From assembly GCA_963743425.1 (NCBI GenBank), contig CAVUPU010000002.1, forward strand, positions 496,001-560,000: a DNA stretch of 64,000 nucleotides, given 5' to 3'. A model generated the notes under the pieces. The model saw nothing but the letters and a program-made list of their open reading frames with translations. It was not told the DNA's origin and ran no database searches. Position numbers and translations under genes: made by a program. The first letter of the stretch is position 1. Each line of letters opens with the position of its first letter. This DNA is from JAJVID01 sp963743425 (GTDB lineage: Bacteria > Acidobacteriota > Blastocatellia > RBC074). This document shows, in pieces, positions 28,274 through 36,521 of this stretch.

Positions 28274-29041
28274 TCAACGGACGAAGCGGATTGCTCTGGT
28301 CAGCCCGTCTTCGCCGACGAGCAAATCGGCTTTGACCGGCACGTCGGCGCGTTCGACATTCACCGGCAATCCGAACGCGATTAGGGCGGAGCGCGGCATC
28401 TGCACGCGGATCACCTCGCCCCTCTCCATGGGCTTCTGATCGCCGCCGTAACTCAGCGGGAAGAAATCGGTCGCGTATTCGCTGTCTTTCGCGTAAGCGG
28501 TGATGCTGTCGATAATGAAAGGCTTGTTGAGCCGTAGCCGGTTAACGCGACGGGGCCGTGGCGCGCGCGATCCACGACGCGGCTCAGGTTCGCCTTTCTC
28601 TTTCACAATCTGCTCTTCACGTCTGACGGAAGGTTGCGGCGTGGGAGTCTTCTCTGTAAACGCCTTGTTGTCTTTTTGCGGATCATTTTGAACCGCGCGA
28701 TAAACGATAAAGCCGAAAGCAATGAGAATCACCGCGGCCGCAGCCAAGGCCCAGCGCGGCCAATTCCTCGATTGAACCTGCAAAGGCCGCGCGAGCGGAT
28801 TTTGCGACTGCGCGCGAAAAGCTTCGAGCAATGCGGTTTCGACGCCTGTTGGCGCGTTTTTTTCTTCATCGCTCGCGGCCATAGATTTCAACCCCGCGCC
28901 CAGCGCGCGTTCGTCCGCCAGGCGGGTCGCGCATCGCTCACAGATTTCGGCGTGAGCCATTCCTGCCGCGCGCGACGCGGCGTTGATCATTTTCGCGCGG
29001 ACGAGATCGTTGACGATGTCTTCAAATTCCCTGCAGTTCAT
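28274..29041 (-). CDS. membrane anti-sigma factor (zinc-finger type)
   Basis: 255 residues. The N-terminal cytoplasmic domain has the HxxxCxxC pattern AHAEICERCA (about residues 28-37) typical of zinc-binding anti-sigma factors that hold an ECF sigma factor inactive. One transmembrane helix (about 95-116) leads to a periplasmic part with a basic, Pro-rich linker and a C-terminal domain ending DVPVKADLLVGEDGLTRAIRFVR. The gene lies three bases after the sigma factor stop. Confidence 0.82.
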   Translation of the reverse strand: MNCREFEDIVNDLVRAKMINAASRAAGMAHAEICERCATRLADERALGAGLKSMAASDEEKNAPTGVETALLEAFRAQSQNPLARPLQVQSRNWPRWALAAAAVILIAFGFIVYRAVQNDPQKDNKAFTEKTPTPQPSVRREEQIVKEKGEPEPRRGSRAPRPRRVNRLRLNKPFIIDSITAYAKDSEYATDFFPLSYGGDQKPMERGEVIRVQMPRSALIAFGLPVNVERADVPVKADLLVGEDGLTRAIRFVR

Positions 29042-29044
29042 AAC

Positions 29045-29656
29045 TCACACAAAACACTTCGCGGTATTCGTTTGTCCGACCTCGGCGGCCTGATACGCCC
29101 GTAGCTTTTCAACGAGCAAGGCGCGGGCGCGATGCAGTCTCGACCTGACGGTTCCGATGGCGCACCCCAACGCGGCGGATGCGTCGGCGTAACTCATCTC
29201 TTGCAGATCGCACAACACAACCACCTCGCGGTAATGCGTTGGCAAAGCCAGCACTGCCTGCCGAACCGATGCGATCATCTCTTTCCGTGTCAGGTCGCCA
29301 AGCGGATCGTTCAACGTAATCAAACTCTCCGGCGTTGACGATTCCCGGTCTTCGGCGTCTTCATAAATCGGCGACAGGAACCGGTCTTTCTCCAGACGAC
29401 GCAACACCTGATTGCGCGCGACCCCGAAGAGATAGGCCGAAAAAGAGCCACGCGACGAATCGTAATGGCCGTCGCCGCGCATCAACGTCATAAAGACTTC
29501 CTGGGTGACGTCCTCGGCGATTGTCTCAGACCCGCTCATCCGCAGCGCGAAACGATAGATGCCGCCCTGCCGCCGGCGGTAGAGCGTTACAAACCCGCTC
29601 TCGTCGCCCGCGCGCAGCAACGTCAATAATTCGTCGTCGCTTAAAGATGAATGCAT
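29045..29656 (-). CDS. ECF RNA polymerase sigma factor
   Basis: 203 residues. Region 2 is seen in GGIYRFALRMSGSETIAEDVTQEVFMTLMR and region 4 in LPTHYREVVVLCDLQEMSYADASAALGCAIGTVRSRLHRARALL, the sigma-24/RpoE-like pattern. It heads a three-gene operon with its anti-sigma factor and a TonB-domain protein, so it probably responds to an envelope or uptake signal. The start at 29656 is chosen over a GTG one codon upstream; neither has a good Shine-Dalgarno sequence. A palindrome (29667-29752) covers the immediate upstream region. Confidence 0.9.
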   Translation of the reverse strand: MHSSLSDDELLTLLRAGDESGFVTLYRRRQGGIYRFALRMSGSETIAEDVTQEVFMTLMRGDGHYDSSRGSFSAYLFGVARNQVLRRLEKDRFLSPIYEDAEDRESSTPESLITLNDPLGDLTRKEMIASVRQAVLALPTHYREVVVLCDLQEMSYADASAALGCAIGTVRSRLHRARALLVEKLRAYQAAEVGQTNTAKCFV

Positions 29657-29666
29657 CACTGGAAAA

Positions 29667-29752
29667 TGTAGGGCAAACTGTCTCGGTTTGCCTGGCGTCC
29701 CCGAAATGCGTCTTTGAAAGAAAGCAAGGCAAACCAGACAGTTTGCCCTACA
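29667..29752. repeat. 26-bp-arm palindrome upstream of the sigma factor
   Basis: Arms 29667-29693 and 29727-29752 pair throughout apart from one extra base. The arms read TGTAGGGCAAACTGTCT..., similar in style to GTAGGGGCAGACCTGTGTG at 53749. It lies about ten bases from the sigma-factor start codon, so in the mRNA it would form a hairpin close to the ribosome-binding site. Confidence 0.85.
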
Positions 29753-29805
29753 CCTGCCGACGCTACTGATTCAGATTATTCGGCCTGAAAGTTCCAGAAA
29801 AATAA

Positions 29806-29936
29806 AGACAAGGGGACAAGGAGACAAGGAGACAAGGAGACAAGGAGACAAGGAGACAAGGAGATTTTGTCTTCCCTTCTCCTTCTCTCCCCTTCTCCTT
29901 GTCTCCCTGTCTCCCCTTCTCTCCGTCTCCCCACTC
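29806..29936. repeat. 8-bp polypurine tandem repeat with facing polypyrimidine tract
   Basis: About six copies of an AAGGAGAC octamer at 29806-29862 are followed at 29866-29936 by a polypyrimidine tract that is largely its reverse complement. It ends two bases before the stop of the cyclotransferase gene. A related element in the opposite orientation occurs at 42781-42915, again directly after a stop codon. Confidence 0.85.
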
Positions 29937-29937
29937 C

Positions 29938-30762
29938 CTACCGCCGTTGCTTTAACTTGATCTCGAACAATTTCGGCCAGTATTTGCCGGTCACGAAGAG
30001 GCGGTCTGAAGCTTCATCGTAGGCGATGCCGTTGAGCACGGCCCCCGGATCAGGGCGGGCTTCAGGCGGAAGGATCCCTGACAGGTTGATCCAGGCGTTC
30101 ACCTTTCCGCTTTGCGGATCGATGCGCGCGATGCGATCGGTCAGCCAGATGTTGGCGTAGATCTCCCCTTTGATGTATTCGAGTTCATTGAGCTGAGTTA
30201 CATCGCGCCCGTCGTCCCGAACCGTGATCATGCGCTGAACATCGAATGTGTCGGGGTCGAGGAATCGAATCCTGCTGGAGCCGTCGCTCATAATCAGCGA
30301 ATTGGCGTCGCGCGTGAGTCCCCAGCCTTCGCCCGCGTAGTTGAATTCGCGAAGCTTCTTGAACGAATCGAGGTCGTAAACGAACCCCCGTTGCGTTTGC
30401 CAGGTCAGTTGGTACAAACGCCCGTTGAACAACGCCAGACCTTCGGCGAAGAACCGGGCGGGCACTTCGATCTTCATCAAAACCTTTCCGGTCTCGAGTT
30501 CGACGCGGCGAAGCGACGACGAGCCGTTCAATCCGGTGCTTTCATATAGGACGCCTTGGTAAAAGACCAATCCCTGAGTGAAGGCCGCTGCGTCGTGCGG
30601 GTAGGCATTGATCACTTCATAAGTGTAGGTTGGGATTCTGGGCGCGACTGTCATATGATCCGATTGTTGTGTTTCGGCTTTTGACGCGCCGGCGCCACCG
30701 CTGTTGCAAGCGGCGAGAGCCAGCGATATGGCGATTGAAAAAAGAGCCTTTGGATTGAGCAT
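29938..30762 (-). CDS. glutaminyl-peptide cyclotransferase, lipoprotein
   Basis: 274 residues. The signal peptide ends in the lipobox LAAC (Cys19 as lipid anchor). The rest is a five-bladed propeller of the plant/bacterial glutamine cyclotransferase family, which forms N-terminal pyroglutamate: AFTQGLVFYQGVLYESTGL, FAEGLALFNGRLYQLTW, LNELEYIKGEIYANIW, VLNGIAYD and LFVTGKYWPKLFEIKL. The start at 30762 (MLNPKALF) follows GAGG; a longer reading would translate the CCATAT repeat. It is divergent from the HIT gene. Confidence 0.85.
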   Translation of the reverse strand: MLNPKALFSIAISLALAACNSGGAGASKAETQQSDHMTVAPRIPTYTYEVINAYPHDAAAFTQGLVFYQGVLYESTGLNGSSSLRRVELETGKVLMKIEVPARFFAEGLALFNGRLYQLTWQTQRGFVYDLDSFKKLREFNYAGEGWGLTRDANSLIMSDGSSRIRFLDPDTFDVQRMITVRDDGRDVTQLNELEYIKGEIYANIWLTDRIARIDPQSGKVNAWINLSGILPPEARPDPGAVLNGIAYDEASDRLFVTGKYWPKLFEIKLKQRR

Positions 30763-30782
30763 AGGGGCGCCTCGTTGTAAAT

Positions 30783-30859
30783 TGCCATATTCCATATTCC
30801 ATATGCCATATTCCATATTATCATATGCCATATTCCATATGGCATATGGCATATGGCAA
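30783..30859. repeat. CCATAT-based palindromic repeat in a divergent promoter region
   Basis: CCATATT/CCATATG heptamers repeat about eight times, with ATATGG complements, so the 77 bases can fold as several alternative cruciforms. It fills the space between the divergent cyclotransferase and HIT genes. Only the central TATTATC-like stretch breaks the pattern and could serve as a -10 element. Confidence 0.85.
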
Positions 30860-30879
30860 ACAATCAGGGGAGCCACTCG

Positions 30880-31230
30880 ATGTCAGAAAACAACTGCCTC
30901 TTTTGCCGGATCATCGCCGGCGAGATTCCTTCAAAGAAAGTCCATGAAGACGATCTCGCGTTCGCCTTCCACGACATCAATCCGCAAGCGCCCACGCACG
31001 TTCTGATCGTTCCGAAAAAACACATCGCCTCGCTCAATGAGGCCTCACTGGACGACCAGGCGTTGCTGGGTCACTTAACGCTGGTCGCGTCAAAACTTGC
31101 TGATCAACTCGGCGTCGTCGCGGGAGGCTATCGAACGGTTATCAATACAGGCGCGGGAGCGGGTCAGAGCGTCTGGCATATTCACGTCCATCTGCTCGGC
31201 GGGCGGGTGATGGGATGGCCTCCAGGCTAA
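30880..31230 (+). CDS. HIT-family nucleotide-binding hydrolase (HinT-like)
   Basis: 116 residues, the usual HinT size. It has the conserved N-terminus NCLFCRIIAGEIPS, the strand THVLIVPKKHI, and the histidine triad HIHVHLLGGR (about residues 101-110), where the second His is the nucleophile. HinT proteins hydrolyse nucleoside phosphoramidates. The start at 30880 follows AGGGGAG. It converges with the DUF4112 gene. Confidence 0.93.
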   Translation: MSENNCLFCRIIAGEIPSKKVHEDDLAFAFHDINPQAPTHVLIVPKKHIASLNEASLDDQALLGHLTLVASKLADQLGVVAGGYRTVINTGAGAGQSVWHIHVHLLGGRVMGWPPG

Positions 31231-31249
31231 ATCAAATCGACGGGTCTCA

Positions 31250-31762
31250 CTACAACCTGCCGATGGCCTTGAGCGAGTAGAAGATCAGCGCGACCCCGCC
31301 CGCTATCAACGATGCGAGCGCCACGATCACGGCCGTCACGAAGAGATAATCGGAAAGGCTCGGCCGGCGGCGTTCTTGCGCGTATCTGCGGAGCAGGTTC
31401 ATATTCCACCTGTTCGACTTGACGAAGAAATCCGCCGCGTCGCCGACGAACGGGATTATGCCGAGCAGATAGTCGAAACCCACGTTCATCGCCATCCGTA
31501 GAATGACTACCTTTGGCATCCGGTATTGGATCGCGCTGCCGATCAGGTAGAGTGAAAAGAGCGCGGCCAGCGAATCGCCCACCCAGGGAACCAAACCCAG
31601 AATCGGGTCGAGGCCGACGCGAATGTTGAGAAACGGAATGCGAATGAAGTCGTCGAGAATACGCGCCAGGCGATCCAGGCTCTCGATATCCGTTCCCTCA
31701 TTGCGGCGCGTGATCCGGCGCGACGAGCTGTAAGGTTCGATCATTGAATTCGGTCCGCTCAT
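31250..31762 (-). CDS. DUF4112 membrane protein
   Basis: 170 residues. The DUF4112 signature is clear: LDRLARILDDFIRIP, VGLDPILGLVPWVGDSLAALFSLYLI, MAMNVGFDYLLGIIPFVGDAADFFVKSNRWNMNLLRRY. The two GxxPxVGD motifs are family hallmarks. A C-terminal transmembrane helix (about 143-165) follows. The function is unknown. The start is taken at ATG 31762, six bases after the stop of the M1-like gene; a TTG start nine bases earlier would overlap that stop. Confidence 0.85.
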   Translation of the reverse strand: MSGPNSMIEPYSSSRRITRRNEGTDIESLDRLARILDDFIRIPFLNIRVGLDPILGLVPWVGDSLAALFSLYLIGSAIQYRMPKVVILRMAMNVGFDYLLGIIPFVGDAADFFVKSNRWNMNLLRRYAQERRRPSLSDYLFVTAVIVALASLIAGGVALIFYSLKAIGRL

Positions 31763-31767
31763 ATCTA

Positions 31768-33537
31768 TCAAAACGGCCTCGCTGCGGTCTTTCCGATCTT
31801 CACGAAAACCCGCCCCAGCGCGCGGATCTTTGAAACTCGCGGCGGGATCAGAGTCATGTCCGGAGCGCCGATGTCCTCATCGGCGCGCTTCTCCTTCAAC
31901 CATCGCTGAAAAATGGCCTGCGCCGCGCGCGGATTCTCCGACGAGGCGATGAACGAATTGCGCAAAGTCTCCGGAGTGGCGACGCGGAAACTGTTCTTTA
32001 AATAGTACTGCCGCAGCGCGTCGAAAAACCGCTCGTCGCCTAGTTCCTTGCGCAGGGCGACGAAGAGCAACCCGCCCTTCGCCTGCACAATCGCCGTGTA
32101 CTGCAGCGAATTGCGGAAATCCTTGGCGGGCTTTTCAGTCTCCACGTCGACGCCGCCCAACATCCGATAGGCCTGATAAGCTCCGCGCAGTTGCTGGTCA
32201 ATGATCAAATCGCCCAGCTTCTTTCCGTAAACAGCCTCGTGGTAGTACGCGGCAGAGAAATTGGCCAGGGCCTCATCCAGGTAGGGAGCGCGTTCGGAAT
32301 CGCTGCCGACCGCTTCGCCCCACCACTGCTTCGCAACGCCGTGCGCGATTGTAAATTCGAATGATGACTTGACGATGTCTGCCTGCTCGCGCAAAACGCC
32401 CGGCAGACGCGCGGCTTCGGGCGCGTCGAAATCAATGTAATAAGCCTGCGCGACGACCACCATCCCCGGAAACTGGATGTTGCTGTATCCGGCGGCAAGC
32501 GGCGCCTCGACCACCTGAAGAAGCGAATATGGATAGGCGCCAAAAGATTTCTCGTACACATTGATCGCATTGACCGCAAAATCGAGCGCGCGTTTGCCGA
32601 GACGTTCGTCACTCTCACGGAAGTAAGAGACCGCGCGCGCCGAGCCCATTTTCCGCTCCGCGCTCTTCATTCGCTCGACGACCGCCACGGCGAATCCCCG
32701 CAACCTCTCTCCTCGAAAAGTCTGCGACTTACGTTTGTCCATCGCGCCCGACTGGTTGGATTGCAGCGCCCTCGATTCGACGCATTCCGCCGAGGCAATC
32801 ACTGTCAGCCTTTCGTCGGTTCTGACGGTGACTTCATAATCCGCGACCTCCCCGTTGACCAGAGAGCTTACACTGACCGCCAGGTTCTGTTCGATCGTCT
32901 GTTGCTCATTCGGCGCGAGCATCGGAAAGAAATGCCCGAGCAGCATGGCCTCTTCCCCGGCGAATAAGATGTCGCGCGCGTCTTTTGGCTGACGCTCGTC
33001 GCTGAGCGCGTCGCTGATCTCTTGCAGAAAATGGGCCAGCAGGCTCGTCTCTTCGCGCTGCACGCGCGGAATGCGCGCGCTGAAATCCAGCGTCAACTCA
33101 ATGCTCTCGCCGGGTCGCAGCCTCTGCGGCAACTCCACTCGGAGCAGCGCGTTGTGCGAACGCAGGCTGTAATACAAATCCCGCCTGCCAGCCGTGATCT
33201 TTTGCACCGCCAATGAAGGCTTGTCCTCTTCCGACAGCCCGAAATTGGGATAGAGATAAAAATTGAGGAAGTCCAGGTCTTCGCGCGTGGTGTTCGTGAA
33301 TCGGAGAATTTCGCGCCCGGTAAAACTCGCTTTGTGATAATCGAGGTCGATCTCGATGCGGTAAGCGTCTCGCGATGACGGCTTATCCGCAGGCTCCGGC
33401 GCCTGATCCCCAAAGCCGGCCTCTTGGGCGTAAGCAGCGGAGATCGCGGCCAAAACAAAGAACGCAATTACGTAATATTGCGCCGCATATTGCGCCGCCG
33501 GAAATGTAACAGGAAATTGTGGGTGGGGTGCTTTCAC
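31768..33537 (-). CDS. M1-type aminopeptidase-like protein with degenerate zinc site
   Basis: 589 residues with an N-terminal signal or anchor (about 20-37). The beta-sandwich domain (about 55-160) and gluzincin-like domain (about 300-540) follow M1 peptidases: DAYRIEIDLDYHKASFTGREILRF, FGAYPYSLLQVVEAPL, TIAHGVAKQWWGEAV, YLDEALANFSAAYY. In active enzymes the zinc motif is HExxH-18-E and the exopeptidase motif contains MEN/MEY. Here the site reads H399-G-V-A-K403 with Glu422 kept at the right spacing, and the other motif reads NIQFPG. The general base and one zinc ligand are thus lost, so catalysis is unlikely. It is in an operon with the DUF4112 gene. Confidence 0.85.
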   Translation of the reverse strand: MKAPHPQFPVTFPAAQYAAQYYVIAFFVLAAISAAYAQEAGFGDQAPEPADKPSSRDAYRIEIDLDYHKASFTGREILRFTNTTREDLDFLNFYLYPNFGLSEEDKPSLAVQKITAGRRDLYYSLRSHNALLRVELPQRLRPGESIELTLDFSARIPRVQREETSLLAHFLQEISDALSDERQPKDARDILFAGEEAMLLGHFFPMLAPNEQQTIEQNLAVSVSSLVNGEVADYEVTVRTDERLTVIASAECVESRALQSNQSGAMDKRKSQTFRGERLRGFAVAVVERMKSAERKMGSARAVSYFRESDERLGKRALDFAVNAINVYEKSFGAYPYSLLQVVEAPLAAGYSNIQFPGMVVVAQAYYIDFDAPEAARLPGVLREQADIVKSSFEFTIAHGVAKQWWGEAVGSDSERAPYLDEALANFSAAYYHEAVYGKKLGDLIIDQQLRGAYQAYRMLGGVDVETEKPAKDFRNSLQYTAIVQAKGGLLFVALRKELGDERFFDALRQYYLKNSFRVATPETLRNSFIASSENPRAAQAIFQRWLKEKRADEDIGAPDMTLIPPRVSKIRALGRVFVKIGKTAARPF

Positions 33538-33601
33538 GAGCCCATTCTACTTCAATAGAGCGCATTTTTTACCCTCACATCGCTCTCACTCAAAAAATCA
33601 A

Positions 33602-33630
33602 TTGACAATCTCCTCTTATCACTTTATTAT
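33602..33630 (+). promoter_or_regulatory. sigma70-type promoter of the microprotein gene
   Basis: A perfect -35 TTGACA at 33602-33607, a 17-base spacer and -10 TATTAT at 33625-33630. The start site would be near 33637, giving a leader of about 57 bases. It is the clearest consensus promoter noticed in the window. Confidence 0.7.
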
Positions 33631-33636
33631 CCGCCC

Positions 33637-33659
33637 ATCTTGAAATTGACTTTCAAGAT
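33637..33659 (+). promoter_or_regulatory. 5'-UTR hairpin of the microprotein mRNA
   Basis: ATCTTGAAA (33637-33645) pairs perfectly with TTTCAAGAT (33651-33659) around a 5-base loop. It begins at the predicted transcription start, so it would cap the 5' end of the mRNA and may protect it from decay. It does not cover the Shine-Dalgarno sequence. Confidence 0.5.
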
Positions 33660-33693
33660 CACAGAGCATCAAAAGTAATTCCGGAGGGTGTCA

Positions 33694-33771
33694 ATGAGTA
33701 AGAAATCCAAGTGTTGCAAGAGTTATAAGAAAAAAGGCAAGGCGTGCAAAAAATGTCCGTTGTTCAAATGA
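33694..33771 (+). CDS. 25-residue Cys/Lys-rich microprotein
   Basis: ATG to TGA encodes 25 residues: MSKKSKCCKSYKKKGKACKK followed by CPLFK. It has four cysteines (CC at 7-8, C18, C21) and eleven lysines, so a CC...CxxC arrangement able to bind one metal ion or form two disulphides on a very basic chain. Translation is well supported: CCGGAGGG seven bases upstream is one of the strongest Shine-Dalgarno sequences here, and a consensus promoter with a leader hairpin precedes it. It stands alone between the M1-like gene and an iron-uptake cluster. The function is unknown; nucleic-acid binding or metal sequestration would fit. Confidence 0.72.
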   Translation: MSKKSKCCKSYKKKGKACKKCPLFK

Positions 33772-33835
33772 TTCATGTTTTTCCGGTCAGAACTCCTAAT
33801 CAATCGCTGAATATCAAATCTCATTACAAAATATA

Positions 33836-33868
33836 AAAGCCCTCAGCGTTGCAGCGCCGAAGGCTTTG
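33836..33868 (+). terminator. possible terminator after the microprotein gene
   Basis: AAAAGCC and GGCTTT pair at the ends of a 33-base segment with further GC-rich pairing inside (CAGCG/CGCCG). It has the layout of a GC-rich terminator stem 65 bases after the stop, but the following bases are not a U-tract. Confidence 0.4.
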
Positions 33869-33990
33869 CAGCAAACCAACCCAATCAGTTTCTGGCAACT
33901 TAGCGAGCGGTATGCGGGCGAATCCTATCACGCCGCCGCTAATAAATCACATCCGAATCATCGCAATTCGGCGTGAAAGGAGACCCCCGA

Positions 33991-36414
33991 ATGAATTCAC
34001 CTTGCGCTAATTCACTCCTCATCAGGATATTTTGCGTCAGCCTGCTGTTGATGGCTTCGGGCGTCATCGCTTCGGCTCAAAGCAGGGTTTCACTCACCGG
34101 ACGCGTAACCGATCAGACCGGCGCGGTGGTCAGTGCGGCGATTGTGACGGCGCGGCAGTTGGGCACGAGCTTTGAACGATCCGCGAGGACCGGCGAAGAC
34201 GGAGGTTATCTAGTGGAAGACCTACTGCCCGGCGATTATCAGGTCAGCGCGCGACGTGAAGGCTTCTCGCTCACCGCGCAAACGCTCACTATCCATTCCG
34301 AGAGGGGGGCCGAACGCAGGCTGGATTTCACGCTGCGCCCGGGCCAACTCGCCGCCGATGTCAGCGTCGTCTCGACGCAACTCGCCGCCACGCAGGAAGA
34401 GCAGGCGCGCATTCCCGGCAGTATTGAAATCATTGACGCGCGGATGCTCGAAATCTCGCGCCCGTTCAATTTCAACGAAGCGCTGCGGAAGGCGCCGGGC
34501 GTCTACACACGCGACGAAGAGGGCTTCGGGTTGCGCCCTTCGATCGGCATTCGCGGCCTCGACCCGAACCGCTCGGCGAAGGTTCTGTTGCTCGAAGACG
34601 GCGTACCCCTGGGCCACGCTCCCTATGGCGACACCGATGCCTACTACCATCCGCCCATCGAGCGATACAACGGCGTCGAAGTTCTCAAAGGATCGTCGCA
34701 GATCGCCCACGGTCCGAACACGCTGAGCGGCGCCATCAATTACATCACTCGCAATCCGGCTGAGAACTTCAGCGGCTCGCTCACGCTGCTCGGCGGCAAT
34801 CGCAATTACTTCAACGGATACGCGAACGCCGGCGCGACGCTCGGACGCACGGGGTTTCTCTTTGATGTTCTGCGCAAGCAGGGCGAAGGGGCGCGCGAAA
34901 ACATGCGCTTCGGGGTGAACGACGTCCTCATCAAGACAGTGACGAAACTCACTGAGGACGGCAGGCAAACGCTCGGCTTCAAGTTCAATTACTACGGCGA
35001 AGACTCCAATGTCACGTACTCCGGTCTGACGCTCGCAGAGTTCATCGCCAACCCGCGCGCTAATCCTTTCCGCAACGACTTCTTCAACGGCGACCGCTTC
35101 GGCGGTTCGGCCATCTACACCAACACGATCAATAGCCGCGCGGTCTTCACCGCCACGATCTACGGCTCCGACTTCAACCGCGACTGGTGGCGGCAATCGT
35201 CCAATTCCGATCAACGCCCGAACCGGCGCGGCGCCAACGGCTGCAACGGCATGACCGAACTGAACACGCTCTGCGGCAACGAAGGCCGACTGCGTAATTA
35301 CGACGCGTTCGGCATCGACCCGCGTCTGAAGATCAGCAGCCGCGCGGGCGAGACCGACATCGGCTTCCGTTATCACCGCGAAACGCAGGACCGTATCCAG
35401 CAGAACAACAACACGGGCGGCCCGAACGGACGCGGCGGCGTGACGGTGGAAGACAATTTGCGCAAGAACAACGCAGTGTCGGGCTACATTCAACACCGCT
35501 TCTTGTTCGGCAAATTCGCCGTCACCCCGGGGCTGCGTATTGAACACGTCAACACTGAACGAACCAACCGGATCGGGACTCCGGTCACGGGTAAGACAGA
35601 TCTGACGCAGGTCGTTCCCGGCTTCGGCTTTGCCTACAGCCCGGCCTCCCGCTTCACGATCTTCGCCGGCGCGCATCGCGGGTTCTCGCCGCCGCGCCCC
35701 GCGGACATCATTGACAACAACACGGGCGGCGTAATCGAACTCGATCCCGAACTGTCGTGGAATTACGAGGCCGGATTCCGTTCGACGCCGTCGCGCGGCT
35801 TGAAGCTCAGCGCAACCTTCTTCCGGCTCGATTACGAGAACCAGATAGTTCCGGCAAGCCTCTCGGGCGGCGTGGGGGCCACGCTGACCAGCGCGGGCGA
35901 GACGCTGCATCAGGGCGTCGAATTCGACGGGCGCTGGGACACCGGCGTGACATTCAATTCGCCGCACAATTTTTACGCGCGGACGGCCTACACTTATATC
36001 GGCGTGGCGGAATATCGCGGAACACGCTTCAGCAGCGTCAGCGGTTTCAACACCATCAGCATTGAGGGCAACCGGCTGATCTATTCGCCGAAGCGCCTGG
36101 CCGCGGCGACCCTGGGCTATTCGCACGCGAACGGCTTCGATGCGATGGTCGAGGCCGTCCACACCGGCGAGCAGTTCGGCGACGATCTGAACTCGATTGA
36201 GGTTTCGCCGAACGGCCAGCGCGGATTGCTTCCGGCCTACACGGTCTGGAACGCGGCGGTCAATTACCGCATCGGCAAACTGGAACGCTACGCGCCGACG
36301 GTATTCTTAGCAGTGAAGAATCTCGCCAACGACACGTTCATCGTCGATCGGCGGCGCGGCATTATGGTCGGCATTCCACGACTGGTTCATGGCGGCATAA
36401 AGATCCGATTCTGA
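33991..36414 (+). CDS. TonB-dependent receptor with carboxypeptidase-regulatory domain (FecA-like)
   Basis: 807 residues. The signal peptide ends SAQS. Residues about 30-110 form a carboxypeptidase-regulatory/CnaB-like domain (SLTGRVTDQTGAVVSAAIV, GGYLVEDLLPGDYQV). The plug (about 125-250) has IPGSIEIIDARMLE, ALRKAPGVYTRDEEG, LRPSIGIRGLDPNRSAKVLLLEDGVPL and VEVLKGSSQIAHGPNTLSGAIN. The barrel runs to a C-terminal aromatic strand ending IKIRF. The overall order resembles ferric-dicitrate-type receptors. The start at 33991 follows AAAGGAG. Its stop overlaps a reading of the next gene, and the neighbourhood (PiuC, second receptor, PepSY) supports iron-chelate uptake. Confidence 0.88.
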   Translation: MNSPCANSLLIRIFCVSLLLMASGVIASAQSRVSLTGRVTDQTGAVVSAAIVTARQLGTSFERSARTGEDGGYLVEDLLPGDYQVSARREGFSLTAQTLTIHSERGAERRLDFTLRPGQLAADVSVVSTQLAATQEEQARIPGSIEIIDARMLEISRPFNFNEALRKAPGVYTRDEEGFGLRPSIGIRGLDPNRSAKVLLLEDGVPLGHAPYGDTDAYYHPPIERYNGVEVLKGSSQIAHGPNTLSGAINYITRNPAENFSGSLTLLGGNRNYFNGYANAGATLGRTGFLFDVLRKQGEGARENMRFGVNDVLIKTVTKLTEDGRQTLGFKFNYYGEDSNVTYSGLTLAEFIANPRANPFRNDFFNGDRFGGSAIYTNTINSRAVFTATIYGSDFNRDWWRQSSNSDQRPNRRGANGCNGMTELNTLCGNEGRLRNYDAFGIDPRLKISSRAGETDIGFRYHRETQDRIQQNNNTGGPNGRGGVTVEDNLRKNNAVSGYIQHRFLFGKFAVTPGLRIEHVNTERTNRIGTPVTGKTDLTQVVPGFGFAYSPASRFTIFAGAHRGFSPPRPADIIDNNTGGVIELDPELSWNYEAGFRSTPSRGLKLSATFFRLDYENQIVPASLSGGVGATLTSAGETLHQGVEFDGRWDTGVTFNSPHNFYARTAYTYIGVAEYRGTRFSSVSGFNTISIEGNRLIYSPKRLAAATLGYSHANGFDAMVEAVHTGEQFGDDLNSIEVSPNGQRGLLPAYTVWNAAVNYRIGKLERYAPTVFLAVKNLANDTFIVDRRRGIMVGIPRLVHGGIKIRF

Positions 36415-36521
36415 TGGAGTCAAGCCCGCTCGCGCCCGCAGTCATATGTTATTCTGAATCGAGAGACCGGCCGCGGCTGCGCGGCGTAATCTTTATGACT
36501 TCAACACTAGGGAGACGATTT

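Noticed and set aside
30763..30876. A longer N-terminus for the cyclotransferase.
   Set aside because: It translates the CCATAT repeat, and the lipoprotein signal with LAAC starts properly at 30762.
34222..36162. A 646-codon open frame on the minus strand inside the first TonB receptor gene.
   Set aside because: It is antisense to a receptor with every family motif. High GC and codon bias make such mirror frames; the translation is Arg/Val-rich with no recognisable domain.
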